Shown here: positions 26,111-37,661 of the stretch, piece by piece | Numbering within the stretch: the first letter of the stretch is position 1 | Layout: the number at the start of each line of letters is the position of its first letter | Source: Lewinellaceae bacterium | Lineage (GTDB): Bacteria; Bacteroidota; Bacteroidia; Chitinophagales; Saprospiraceae | NCBI GenBank assembly: GCA_020636315.1 | Contig: JACJYA010000006.1 | Location: forward strand, 353,439 to 417,438 | Direction of reading: 5' to 3' | Length of the DNA: 64,000 nt | Notes under the pieces: generated by a model | What the model was told of the DNA's origin: nothing | The model's database searches: none | What the model saw: the letters and a program-made list of their open reading frames with translations, nothing else | Program-made: the position numbers and the translations under genes

Positions 26111-26141
26111 TTTGCCAGAAGTTAAGAAGAGTGTATCTTTG
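26111..26141 (+). promoter_or_regulatory. rRNA operon promoter P2
   Basis: TTTG (26111-26114), a 19-base spacer and TATCTTTG (26134-26141) give a full consensus promoter, 128 bases after P1 and about 275 bases before mature 16S. Confidence 0.8.
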
Positions 26142-26293
26142 CCTTCCCTTTGCGGATGAGCGGGGGGAAAAAGTTGAAAAGCAACCTAAATAAGGTTAGC
26201 AAGATAAAAGGAAGTTGCCCTTTGTGCTACGCTTTACAGTGTAGAAGACTGAGGGTTAAAGTCCAACAAGCCGGCGACGAGGCTGGCGAAAGA

Positions 26294-26304
26294 GTTCATT
26301 GACA
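26294..26304 (+). promoter_or_regulatory. boxA-like antitermination/processing site before 16S
   Basis: GTTCATTGACA resembles the boxA sequence of rRNA leaders (TTCTTTGACA type in Bacteroidota). The same 11-mer occurs again at 28625-28635 before 23S, and both copies are followed within about 20 bases by AAGGTAA. Confidence 0.55.
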
Positions 26305-26415
26305 CTGTGGTACAAGAAGGTAAGCACTACGCGAAGCGAAAAAGCTTCGAGAATTAAAAGAACCACGTTAGATCCGACTGAGTTAGAAAAGTGCCGTAAG
26401 GCATCAAACTTTTTT

Positions 26416-27939
<1,524 letters not shown>

Positions 27940-28123
27940 TAAGAGACGCGGTTGGGTTTAGAGTGGAGGAGCTATAAGCGAGGTGTGGTGTATTACCTTC
28001 TACCCAGTGCAATGGAGATAAGTTCATTCAAAAAAGGAAAGAGAAGCGAGCGAAACGGGACGAGAGAGAAGCGGAACGCGGAGAAGCTCAGCAAGGAAGA
28101 GTTCCGTGAGTTGCATCTTGAAT

Positions 28124-28197
28124 AGTCTCGTAGCTCAGCTGGTTAGAGCGCTACACTGATAATGTAGAGGCCGGCGGTTCAAGTCCGCCCGAGACTA
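28124..28197 (+). tRNA. trnI: tRNA-Ile (GAT)
   Basis: The acceptor stem is AGTCTCG/CGAGACT, D-arm AGCTCAGCTGGTTAGAGC, anticodon stem CTACA/TGTAG with loop CTGATAA (anticodon GAT), and T-arm GGCGGTTCAAGTCCGCC. CCA is not encoded (CTG follows). It is the first spacer tRNA, as is common in bacterial rRNA operons. Confidence 0.96.
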
Positions 28198-28201
28198 CTG
28201 T

Positions 28202-28229
28202 GTACGCCGGAGCCTTGGCGAAGGCGTAC
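28202..28229 (+). repeat. Spacer hairpin after tRNA-Ile
   Basis: A perfect 7-base stem, GTACGCC/GGCGTAC, encloses 14 bases. It starts four bases after tRNA-Ile and may serve pre-rRNA processing. Confidence 0.55.
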
Positions 28230-28265
28230 TGTATCACACTCGAAGTAGTTGAGAGCAAGGCGAAG

Positions 28266-28291
28266 CCCGCCTACGCTAAAGCTACGGCGGG
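28266..28291 (+). repeat. Left copy of the inverted repeat bracketing tRNA-Ala
   Basis: This 26-base element folds on itself (CCCGCCTA...TACGGCGGG with a C/C mismatch and a TAAA loop). Bases 28266-28290 are also the reverse complement, with one mismatch, of 28378-28402 on the other side of tRNA-Ala. It ends six bases before tRNA-Ala. Confidence 0.7.
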
Positions 28292-28296
28292 TGAAA

Positions 28297-28370
28297 GGGG
28301 GATTAGCTCAGCTGGCTAGAGCGCTAGATTTGCATTCTAGAGGTCATCGGTTCGACTCCGATATCCTCCA
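28297..28370 (+). tRNA. trnA: tRNA-Ala (TGC)
   Basis: The acceptor stem is GGGGGAT/ATCCTCC, with the G3-U70 pair that identifies alanine tRNA. The anticodon stem is CTAGA/TCTAG with loop TTTGCAT (anticodon TGC), and the T-arm is ATCGGTTCGACTCCGAT. CCA does not follow the discriminator A as an encoded tail. It sits between the two inverted-repeat copies. Confidence 0.96.
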
Positions 28371-28377
28371 CATTTAA

Positions 28378-28402
28378 CCGCCGTAGCTTTAGCGCAGGCG
28401 GG
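28378..28402 (+). repeat. Right copy of the inverted repeat bracketing tRNA-Ala
   Basis: It begins CCGCCGTAGCTTTAGCG and ends AGGCGGG. It pairs with 28266-28290 over 25 positions with one mismatch, so a long stem could enclose tRNA-Ala in the precursor transcript. Confidence 0.7.
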
Positions 28403-28485
28403 CAGCAGCGAACGGGCTGCTGGCCTAAGATAATTGAAGTACCACAGGGCAGCATCAAAGAGCTGCCGATATTGAAAGAGAGAAG

Positions 28486-28541
28486 AGGTAAAGCCCGCCA
28501 GGGGGCTGAAGAGAAGCGGTTCGACTCCGCGCTTACCTACT
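28486..28541 (+). other. tRNA-like minihelix or tRNA remnant in the spacer
   Basis: AGGTAA at 28486-28491 pairs with TTACCT at 28533-28538, flanked by GC on both sides. In between lies a T-arm look-alike, GCGG-TTCGACT-CCGC (28516-28530). D-arm and anticodon arm are missing. It looks like acceptor plus T-arm of a tRNA, and could be a deletion relic of a third spacer tRNA or a processing signal. Confidence 0.5.
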
Positions 28542-28624
28542 AAGGAGCTGTTGAACTTCCCGTTGTGAATCAACCCACCAGCCTGAAAGATCAGCCGGAA
28601 GGGGTCAACGCGAAGGCTCCGCAA

Positions 28625-28635
28625 GTTCATTGACA
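28625..28635 (+). promoter_or_regulatory. boxA-like site before 23S
   Basis: An identical copy of the leader 11-mer GTTCATTGACA, about 110 bases before 23S, followed by AAGGTAAACGAGAAGCG, which resembles the sequence after the leader copy. Confidence 0.5.
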
Positions 28636-28742
28636 AGTTGGGAGAGAATAAGGTAAACGAGAAGCGGTAATTGAGGAATCAATTACGAGTTTCGAGTTTT
28701 AAATCGAGCAAAGAGCGCTAAAAGGAAAAGCCTTTACCGGCG

Positions 28743-31540
<2,798 letters not shown>

Positions 31541-31652
31541 GTAGAAGCACCACCTTCAAGCGCACTTTGCCGCCCTTTTTCTCTCCCTACACTTGTCATA
31601 AAAGAAAAAGCCCGCCATTCCTCCGAATAAGAGGGGTGCCGGCTAAAGAGCC

Positions 31653-31763
<111 letters not shown>

Positions 31764-31776
31764 TCAATACAACTTC

Positions 31777-31808
31777 AAGCCCCTGTACGCTCCCGCGTGC
31801 AGGGGCTT
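31777..31808 (+). terminator. rRNA operon terminator
   Basis: A 14-base stem, AAGCCCCTGTACGC / GCGTGCAGGGGCTT with one G-T pair and a four-base loop, starts 13 bases after 5S. The T-tail is weak (CGTCGTTTCC). Confidence 0.8.
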
Positions 31809-32312
31809 CGTCGTTTCCAGGGAGACTGTCTCAAAAGATTAAATCAAAATATTACCTCAAAATAATATTCTGCCCTAGCTGCCCGTCCGGTTCTCCCCTT
31901 CGGGGAGTTAGAGGGGCTGGGACGGGCAACAAAACATTATTTTGGAGCCTTTTTCAAGTAATTACTTTTGAAACAGCCTCTATAACTAACGGCTTACCTC
32001 CAGTTGATCCAGCTAACCCTCTGCACCGGACTTTTTAGGCTGAAGGCTTCCCTCCCCTCTCTTACTCTTTTCGGGCCATAAAAGCACTCTAAACCGGGCG
32101 CTAACAGCTTACCGCCAACCGCCAACTGCAATTCTCCCTCCTTTTTCACCATATCCATAGGAATTTTTCAAAATTGATTTCTTTTTCAGGGCTGATAATG
32201 TATCTTTTCTCTGAAAATGCGTCTAAAGGGTTGGTCTGAGAGTATTGACTTCCCCCTTCTGCGCACCTTTACCCTAAAAATTGGCCCCTTGAGTAAGACG
32301 TGCAATAAATCG
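31809..32312. other. Intergenic region with MITE-like element and a short heptamer tract
   Basis: No gene is visible in these 504 bases. They hold the element at 31822-31980, a run of seven-base units TACCGCC-AACCGCC-AACTGCA at 32110-32130, and a possible weak promoter for the sigma factor (TATCTTTT at 32201-32208, with TTG 24 bases upstream, too far for consensus). Confidence 0.6.
31822..31980. mobile_element. MITE-like element, 159 bp
   Basis: Terminal inverted repeats GAGACTGTCTCAAAAG (31822-31837) and CTTTTGAAACAGCCTC (31965-31980) match at 14 of 16 positions. Inside them CAAAATAATATT faces AACATTATTTTG, and the core has the hairpin CTCCCC-TT-CGGGGAG. There is no coding capacity. The ends resemble those of insertion sequences with a GRCTGTYTCAAA terminus, so a transposase elsewhere may have moved it. 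No target duplication is obvious. Confidence 0.65.
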
Positions 32313-32870
32313 ATGAAAGACCTCGAGGTGATTCATCATTACCTCGACACGCAGGCGTCCAGGTGTTTCAACCTTCTTTATGAACGATATGCCGGCAAGA
32401 TCTACAGCAAGTGCATATCGATGCTGAAGGAGGAAGCACTGGCCCAGGATGCTACCCAGGAGATCTTCACCAAGATATTCCTCAACCTGTCGAGGTTCGG
32501 GGAGAAGTCGAAGTTCTCTACCTGGGTGTATTCCATTACTTATAATTATTGTATTGACTTCCTGAGGCGAAAGAAAAAACAGAAAAACATTTTCTCCGAT
32601 GAGATGGAGAAAGCACCGGAACCGGTCGATGACGGGACTTCAGAAAAGGAATTGCTCGAGATGGAGATCGGCCAGCTGAAAGTAGTCCTGGATAACATAC
32701 CGGCCGGAGACCGGGCCGTCCTCCTGATGAAATATCAGGACGGTATGTCCATAAAAGAAATTGCGGATATTTTAGATAAAACAGAAAGCGCCGTTAAAAT
32801 GAAAATCAAACGGGCCAAAGCCAAGGCGCAGGAAACGAAAAAAGAACTGTTTAAAGAACAACCCATTTAA
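32313..32870 (+). CDS. ECF-type RNA polymerase sigma factor
   Basis: The 185-residue protein has sigma region 2 (FNLLYERYAGKIYSKC, DATQEIFTKIFLNL, STWVYSITYNYCIDFLRR) and region 4 (LLMKYQDGMSIKEIADILDKTESAVKMKIKRAKAK). It directs polymerase to alternative promoters. The ATG at 32313 (MKDLEVIHHYLDT) fits family N-termini; frame-open codons go back to 32217. No anti-sigma gene with the usual zinc or FecR signature follows. The next genes are a small membrane protein and an MscS-like channel. Confidence 0.92.
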   Translation: MKDLEVIHHYLDTQASRCFNLLYERYAGKIYSKCISMLKEEALAQDATQEIFTKIFLNLSRFGEKSKFSTWVYSITYNYCIDFLRRKKKQKNIFSDEMEKAPEPVDDGTSEKELLEMEIGQLKVVLDNIPAGDRAVLLMKYQDGMSIKEIADILDKTESAVKMKIKRAKAKAQETKKELFKEQPI

Positions 32871-32882
32871 TGAGGATCGGAT

Positions 32883-33167
32883 ATGAACAATTTCCAAAGA
32901 CTGGAAGAAGAACAGGCCAGGCTGTACGATGCCTCCCGGCGGAGGGATGTACAGGAAAACCTGTCGCAAACCTTCGGGCTGTTTAAATTCATCGGGCAGA
33001 TCGTGGATGTGTACCTGCCGGCTATGATAGGGGTTTTGGTTTCGGCGGCGGGAGGAAAAGGCCCGGATGGCAGAAACCAGGGGTTGAACCGCCCTCCCTC
33101 TGAAGGCGGAGAACATCCCGGCAAAGTGGGGCCTCATCCTCCGAACGGAGATGCGCCCCGTCGATAA
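32883..33167 (+). CDS. Small membrane protein of unknown function
   Basis: This 94-residue protein starts 12 bases after the sigma gene. The N-terminal half is charged (FQRLEEEQARLYDASRRRDVQENL). One hydrophobic stretch follows (IGQIVDVYLPAMIGVLVSAAGG), then a tail rich in proline and glycine. I do not recognise a family. Its place between an ECF sigma factor and a channel makes a regulatory role, for instance holding the sigma factor at the membrane, a possible inference only. Confidence 0.7.
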   Translation: MNNFQRLEEEQARLYDASRRRDVQENLSQTFGLFKFIGQIVDVYLPAMIGVLVSAAGGKGPDGRNQGLNRPPSEGGEHPGKVGPHPPNGDAPRR

Positions 33168-33207
33168 CCGAAAGACTTTTTTCCCCTTAACCCGAAAAGT
33201 TATCATC

Positions 33208-34080
33208 ATGATCATTCCTTTACAAACTGACGCCCTGAGTAAAGGGGTTGACCTTTGGCTGGTCCTTCAGGACCTCCTCCTCGGCTTCGCATCGGTGATC
33301 CCCAACCTCCTGGGGGCTCTGGCGGTTTTCATCATTGGCCTGATCGTATCGAAGGTCGCCGCCCGGTTTGTCCGGCGGATACTCGTCACCATTGGAGCCG
33401 ACAAACTGGCGGAGCGGCTCAATGAGATCGAGATCGTCTATAAAAGCAACATCCAACTGGTGCCGAGCACCCTCCTTTCGAAGGTAGTCTATTACTTTCT
33501 GTTGTTCATTTTCGTCGTAGCGGCCACCGATATTCTGAACATGCCGGTGATCTCTCAGCTAATGGGGGAGATCCTGAATTACATTCCAGTGCTTATCTCC
33601 GCCATGGCCGTTTTCGTTGTCGGTTTGCTGGTCAGCGACTTCCTGAAGAACGTGGTCAAAACCACCTGCGAATCGTTGGGGATACCCGCAGCTGGTATGA
33701 TCTCAAGCGTCGTCTTTTACTTCCTTTTCCTCAACGTGGCCATGATCGCCCTCTCTCAGGCCCGGATCGATACCGAATTCATACAGGACAACCTATCCAT
33801 TATCCTGGCTGGGGTAGTGCTGGCCTTCGCCATCGGCTACGGCCTGGCATCCCGGAATATTGTGGCCAACTTTCTGGCGTCCTTTTACAACAAAGGCAAA
33901 GTAGGCATTGGAGACACCATTGGCGTCGAAGGCATTAAAGGAAAGGTCATACAAATGGATAATTCTTCGATCGTGCTACAGGTAGAAGGAAGGGAAGTAC
34001 TGGTACCCCTGAGCAAACTGGCATCCGAGACGGTTGAGATCTTTGAGCGTGGCCAGCCGGAAACGGAGGGGCAGGTATAA
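33208..34080 (+). CDS. MscS-family mechanosensitive channel
   Basis: This inner-membrane protein has 290 residues. Two related helices (IPNLLGALAVFIIGLIVSKV and YIPVLISAMAVFVVGLLVSDF) look like the conserved TM-helix repeat found in small MscS relatives. The pore and beta-domain part has GYGLASRNIVANFLASF and KGKVGIGDTIGVEGIKGKV. It would release ions on membrane tension. The start is the ATG at 33208. It closes a three-gene unit with the sigma factor. Confidence 0.88.
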   Translation: MIIPLQTDALSKGVDLWLVLQDLLLGFASVIPNLLGALAVFIIGLIVSKVAARFVRRILVTIGADKLAERLNEIEIVYKSNIQLVPSTLLSKVVYYFLLFIFVVAATDILNMPVISQLMGEILNYIPVLISAMAVFVVGLLVSDFLKNVVKTTCESLGIPAAGMISSVVFYFLFLNVAMIALSQARIDTEFIQDNLSIILAGVVLAFAIGYGLASRNIVANFLASFYNKGKVGIGDTIGVEGIKGKVIQMDNSSIVLQVEGREVLVPLSKLASETVEIFERGQPETEGQV

Positions 34081-34132
34081 GTAACCCTCCTTTCTTAAAG
34101 AACTCAGGCACCCTTCGCTTATGCCTGTACAG

Positions 34133-34174
34133 GAATATAGATTTCTGCGCTGTAAAGCCCGGAAATCTATATTC
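34133..34174. terminator. Hairpin after the MscS-like gene
   Basis: A perfect 13-base stem, GAATATAGATTTC / GAAATCTATATTC, encloses 16 bases, 52 bases after the stop codon. There is no strong T-run, so it may stabilise the 3' end rather than terminate. Confidence 0.6.
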
Positions 34175-34286
34175 TCTCTGTTTTCCGCAAAACAAAACAC
34201 TGTCGTCCAACCTTAAACGGATAGCCGCACTTGCTCTGAGCAAGCCCCATTAATTTCAAGAGTTATTTCATAAAACAAAATGAAGA

Positions 34287-35213
34287 ATGATGTACAGATC
34301 ACTATTCACTTTCGCAATTCTGTCATTCATAGCCTTTTCGGCTGTTGCACAGACCGAGGAGGAACTGAAAGAAATGAAGGCACAGAAGAAGGAAGAGATC
34401 AAGGCGCTGGAATCCCAGATAGCAACCCTCAACGGGGAAGTAGCTGATATCAATAAGCAACTGCTGGAATTTCCCAGGTGGGAAACCGGTGTGTTTGGTA
34501 TTGTTGGCGCCAACCTGAATGGCTTCAGCGACTGGTTCGCAAGGGAAAAGCCAAATAGTACAGCCATAGGGTTAAGCTTCAGCGCCAACGCCTATGCCAA
34601 TTATTTCACCAGAAAAACATTCTGGAGAAATGCCGGAAACCTGAATATTGGTTTCACCAGGCTGAAAGAAAAAGACCGCGATGGCAATGTGGTCGAAGAA
34701 ACGGAGTTGAAGTCCCCGGATGTGGTCAACTTCAGTTCTCTTTTCGGGTATAAGCTGTCCGAAAAGTTGGCCATCTCCGTATTGGGCGAATACAGAAGTA
34801 CTTTCCTGGAGAACTTTAACAACCCAGGCTACCTCGACCTCGGCACCGGTATAACCTGGACGCCAATTGAAAACCTGGTCGTTGTGGCGCATCCGCTCAA
34901 CTACAACTTTGTCTTCGCTGAAGCAGGAAGCACCTTCGAGTCTTCCCTGGGCGCAAAGATAATGGCGGATTACACCAAGGAGATACTCACAGGGGTAAAC
35001 TGGAAATCCAACCTCTCGTATTTCCTGAGTTATCAAGACCCGGATTACTCCAACTGGACCTGGGTGAACGGCATCGCTTTTCAGGCCTTGAAGAAAGTGG
35101 GCGTTGGCCTCGAGCTGGGGTTGAGAAGCAACAAACAGGAAGCCATTGCCAAAGAGGTCGCCGACAATCCCCTGCAGGTTTATTACGTGGCCGGCCTGAC
35201 TTATAGCTTGTAA
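34287..35213 (+). CDS. DUF3078-type outer membrane protein
   Basis: This 308-residue exported protein has a signal peptide ending near FSAVAQ (residue 22). A short coiled coil follows (EEELKEMKAQKKEEIKALESQIATLNGEVADINKQ in parts), then alternating hydrophobic strands typical of a beta barrel and a C-terminus ending YYVAGLTYSL. Blocks WETGVFGIVGANLNGFSDW and FWRNAGNLNIGFTRLK fit the DUF3078 family of Bacteroidota. The function is unknown. A strong terminator follows. Confidence 0.82.
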   Translation: MMYRSLFTFAILSFIAFSAVAQTEEELKEMKAQKKEEIKALESQIATLNGEVADINKQLLEFPRWETGVFGIVGANLNGFSDWFAREKPNSTAIGLSFSANAYANYFTRKTFWRNAGNLNIGFTRLKEKDRDGNVVEETELKSPDVVNFSSLFGYKLSEKLAISVLGEYRSTFLENFNNPGYLDLGTGITWTPIENLVVVAHPLNYNFVFAEAGSTFESSLGAKIMADYTKEILTGVNWKSNLSYFLSYQDPDYSNWTWVNGIAFQALKKVGVGLELGLRSNKQEAIAKEVADNPLQVYYVAGLTYSL

Positions 35214-35230
35214 CTTTAGACTTTTCCTCT

Positions 35231-35253
35231 CCATTAAGGAATATTCTTAATGG
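35231..35253. repeat. Near-perfect 23-base palindrome
   Basis: CCATTAAG...CTTAATGG with GAATATTC at the centre lies between the DUF3078 stop and the terminator. It may be part of the 3' end structure. Confidence 0.5.
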
Positions 35254-35256
35254 CCT

Positions 35257-35296
35257 GCCCCGCTGCACAACACTGCGCAGCGGGGCTTGTTTTTTC
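35257..35296 (+). terminator. Strong intrinsic terminator
   Basis: A GC-rich stem, GCCCCGCTGC / GCAGCGGGGC, is followed by TTGTTTTTTCTT. It ends the DUF3078 gene and precedes the M20 peptidase start at 35332. Confidence 0.88.
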
Positions 35297-35331
35297 TTGC
35301 TATATTCATCCGTAAAATAAGCAGGATATCC

Positions 35332-36804
35332 ATGAGACGCTTCCTCCGCCGCCTTTTCCGCCTGGCGCTTCTGGCCCTGGCCGTTATGCTGGGCATCGCC
35401 ATTATCAAGACAATAACCTTCACTTCCCGCCAGATCCCGGTGGAGCCGCTGGAGAAAAGGCCGGTTGAGGATGCGGTCGGCGAGCGCCTGGGCAGGGCAG
35501 TCCGGTACCCAACTGTTTCCCTGCCCGGCAGCATCGATACGGCGGCCTTCATCGGGCTGGATACCTTTCTGGAACAACAGTTTCCACTCATCGATTCTCT
35601 ATTGGAAAAGCGCACAGTCAATGGCTTCAGCCGGGTGTACAAGTGGCCGGGCCGCAACCCCAAACTGGCCCCCATACTGCTGCTGGCTCATCAGGACGTC
35701 GTTCCGGTCGATGAGGCCAACAAAGAGGAATGGGCTTTTCCGCCTTTTGGCGGTAAGGTGGACGACGGCTACATCTGGGGCCGGGGAACCATGGATATGA
35801 AAGGCATGCTGATGGGCATCATGGAGGCGGTGGAGGAATTGCTGAAAGAGGGCTATTCTCCCAACCGGGCCGTTTACCTGGCCTTTGGGCATGATGAAGA
35901 AACCCAGGATGGCTACGGGGCAAAAGCTATCGCCCGGGCCTTCAGGGAAGAAGGGCTGCAGTTTGAATACGTTATTGACGAAGGGATGATGGTGCTGGAA
36001 GATGCTCTGAGTGGCCTGCCCCACCCGATGGCGATGATCGGGGTGGCTGAGAAAGGGATCGTTACCCTGGAGCTGATTGCCAGGGTGGAGGAGGTTGGCC
36101 ATTCTTCCCGGCCGCCGAAGGAAACGGCTATCGGCCTGCTTAGCCGGGCCATTGTACGGTTGGAGGAACACCCCTTCCCGGCGAAGATCGACGGGGCCAC
36201 GGCCAGCCTGTTCAACTATGCGGGGCCGGAAATGGACTTCTTTTACCGCGTGCTGTTCGCCAACCTTTGGCTAACGGGCGGCCTGGTCAAGCATCAACTT
36301 GGCTCTGACCCTTCCACCAATACGGTCATTCGCACCACCACTGCCCCGACGATCATTCAGGGTGGTTTTAAGGACAACGTCCTGCCTTCAGAAGCCAGGG
36401 CACAGGTGAACTTCCGGATACTGCCCGGCGAAACGGCCGGAACCGTGGCTGATTACGTCCGGACAGTGATCGACGACCCCCGGGTAACGGTAGCAGTTCC
36501 GGCGGGAAGCACCCCGGAAGACCCCTCGCCGGTATCCGGAACCAATACGTTCGGATTTGAGGTCATTCAGCGCACCGCCCGGGAGGTATTTCCGGATGCC
36601 ATTGTCGCCCCCGCCCTTTTCGTGGGATTTACCGACAGCCGGCATTACCTGGGTTTGTCTGATAATATCTATCGGTTCTCTCCCATGCGTATTCGACGGG
36701 CAGACCTGCCCCGGATACACGGACCCAACGAACGCCTGGGCCTGGACACCTACAAGGATATGATCCGTTTCTACCTCCGGCTGATCGAGAACAGCTGCAA
36801 ATAA
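35332..36804 (+). CDS. M20-family metallopeptidase, membrane-anchored
   Basis: This 490-residue protein begins with a basic stretch and one transmembrane helix (LFRLALLALAVMLGIAIIK). The zinc-hydrolase ligands lie in LLLAHQDVVPV (H, D), GRGTMDMKG (D), FGHDEETQDGYGA (the EE pair) and later histidine-containing blocks. Length and N-terminal anchor resemble the PM20D1/carboxypeptidase S branch, which acts on N-acyl amino acids or dipeptides. The exact substrate is unknown. The start was set at 35332, because the longer frame from 35287 overlaps the terminator. Confidence 0.9.
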   Translation: MRRFLRRLFRLALLALAVMLGIAIIKTITFTSRQIPVEPLEKRPVEDAVGERLGRAVRYPTVSLPGSIDTAAFIGLDTFLEQQFPLIDSLLEKRTVNGFSRVYKWPGRNPKLAPILLLAHQDVVPVDEANKEEWAFPPFGGKVDDGYIWGRGTMDMKGMLMGIMEAVEELLKEGYSPNRAVYLAFGHDEETQDGYGAKAIARAFREEGLQFEYVIDEGMMVLEDALSGLPHPMAMIGVAEKGIVTLELIARVEEVGHSSRPPKETAIGLLSRAIVRLEEHPFPAKIDGATASLFNYAGPEMDFFYRVLFANLWLTGGLVKHQLGSDPSTNTVIRTTTAPTIIQGGFKDNVLPSEARAQVNFRILPGETAGTVADYVRTVIDDPRVTVAVPAGSTPEDPSPVSGTNTFGFEVIQRTAREVFPDAIVAPALFVGFTDSRHYLGLSDNIYRFSPMRIRRADLPRIHGPNERLGLDTYKDMIRFYLRLIENSCK

Positions 36805-36807
36805 ATT

Positions 36808-36857
36808 AAGGTGACGCCTTCGCAAAATGGCCGCCACAGGCAAAAAGGCGTCGCCTT
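36808..36857. terminator. Bidirectional terminator between convergent genes
   Basis: AAGGTGACGCCTT and AAGGCGTCGCCTT form a 13-base stem with one G-T pair and a 24-base loop. It begins four bases after the M20 stop and lies between the convergent M20 and GH25 genes. Confidence 0.65.
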
Positions 36858-36863
36858 CCACTC

Positions 36864-36930
36864 GGGCAATCGCATTTCAAAGTTTTTCCTTCCATGATTA
36901 ATAGATCATTTCCATTAGATGCGATTGCCC
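36864..36930. repeat. 12-bp inverted repeat with long loop
   Basis: GGGCAATCGCAT (36864-36875) and ATGCGATTGCCC (36919-36930) are perfect complements around 43 AT-rich bases, next to the terminator and 30 bases before the GH25 stop. The role is unknown. Confidence 0.6.
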
Positions 36931-36959
36931 TGCGCCTTCCGCCAGGAACCGCCAACGCT

Positions 36960-37661
36960 TCAGCGCTCGCTGAGAATAACCGGAGGAGAAAAACAAAGGC
37001 TTTCCAATTGCTTAATATTGCCGTTGAAAACGTTGAAATCGACGTGCCCGTCGATGCCGCTGATCTGGCCGCGGTTGCCGTACTGCCAGAACTGCCAGTC
37101 CCGGCCACAGGCCAGCCGGGGTTCCCGGGAGCTGTAGCGGGCAATCCATACGGGGTAATCATTAAAATGGCCGGCCAGGTATTTATTGTAGAACTTGAGG
37201 TTGGTGTAGAGGATGGGTTTGGTGTTGAACCGGATCTCCATCAGGTAGAGCCAGGTACGCACCCCGCTGATGAGCTGCACCTTAGACACCCCGTCCAGCA
37301 CCTCGACGTCCAGTACGGGAGGGAGGTCTCCGTATTCCATCTCGACGGTGCTTAGAAAGTTATCCACCTGCATTGCGGCGGGGAAAGTGGGACGGAAAAA
37401 ATGGTAGGCGCCTCGGTAAAGGCCCACCCGTTTCATTTCATCCCAGTTTCGGCAGAAGAGCGTATCGTATAGCGTAATGCCTTCACTGGCTTTCACAAAG
37501 GCGAAATGGATCTCCTCCCCCACCACCGAGTCCCAGTCGATCCTGGACTGATAGTGAGAAATATCAATACCATGGACCTCGAACTCCTCCATGCGTATGG
37601 TCTGGTGTTCGCAGGCCACCAGGGCGATGGCCAGGAATGATATGCTCAGGATGTACCGCAT
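36960..37661 (-). CDS. Glycoside hydrolase family 25 lysozyme, lipoprotein
   Basis: This 233-residue protein starts with a lipoprotein-type signal (MRYILSISFLAIALVAC). The GH25 fold shows GIDISHYQSRIDW, FAFVKASEGITLYDTLF, YRGAYHFFRP and the catalytic DVEV block (LPPVLDVEVLDG), then the C-terminal WQFWQYGNRGQISGIDGHVDFNVFNG. It would cleave peptidoglycan glycan strands in the periplasm, for cell-wall remodelling. It is convergent with the M20 gene. Confidence 0.93.
   Translation of the reverse strand: MRYILSISFLAIALVACEHQTIRMEEFEVHGIDISHYQSRIDWDSVVGEEIHFAFVKASEGITLYDTLFCRNWDEMKRVGLYRGAYHFFRPTFPAAMQVDNFLSTVEMEYGDLPPVLDVEVLDGVSKVQLISGVRTWLYLMEIRFNTKPILYTNLKFYNKYLAGHFNDYPVWIARYSSREPRLACGRDWQFWQYGNRGQISGIDGHVDFNVFNGNIKQLESLCFSPPVILSER

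Larger units (their letters stand above)
25670..26415. other. rRNA promoter and leader region
   Basis: There is no protein gene in these 746 bases. They hold a weak terminator of the YgiQ gene, two tandem promoters and the 16S leader. The leader contains small hairpins (AACCT-AAATA-AGGTT near 26184-26198) and the boxA-like GTTCATTGACA at 26294-26304, followed by AAGGTAAGC. Confidence 0.75.
28371..28742. other. Spacer between tRNA-Ala and 23S
   Basis: These 372 bases contain the right copy of the inverted repeat (28378-28402), a tRNA-like minihelix (28486-28541) and a boxA-like motif GTTCATTGACA (28625-28635) before 23S. A frame antisense to it is open but reads through tRNA-Ala and is not a gene. 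Confidence 0.7.

Noticed and set aside
28337..28636. 99-codon minus-strand frame in the rRNA spacer
   Set aside because: It runs antisense through tRNA-Ala and the spacer; the RSRTDDL-like peptide is a known artefact of tRNA antisense translation.
32201..32208. TATCTTTT as promoter of the ECF sigma gene
   Set aside because: The last base differs from consensus and the nearest TTG is 24 bases upstream; mentioned only as possible.
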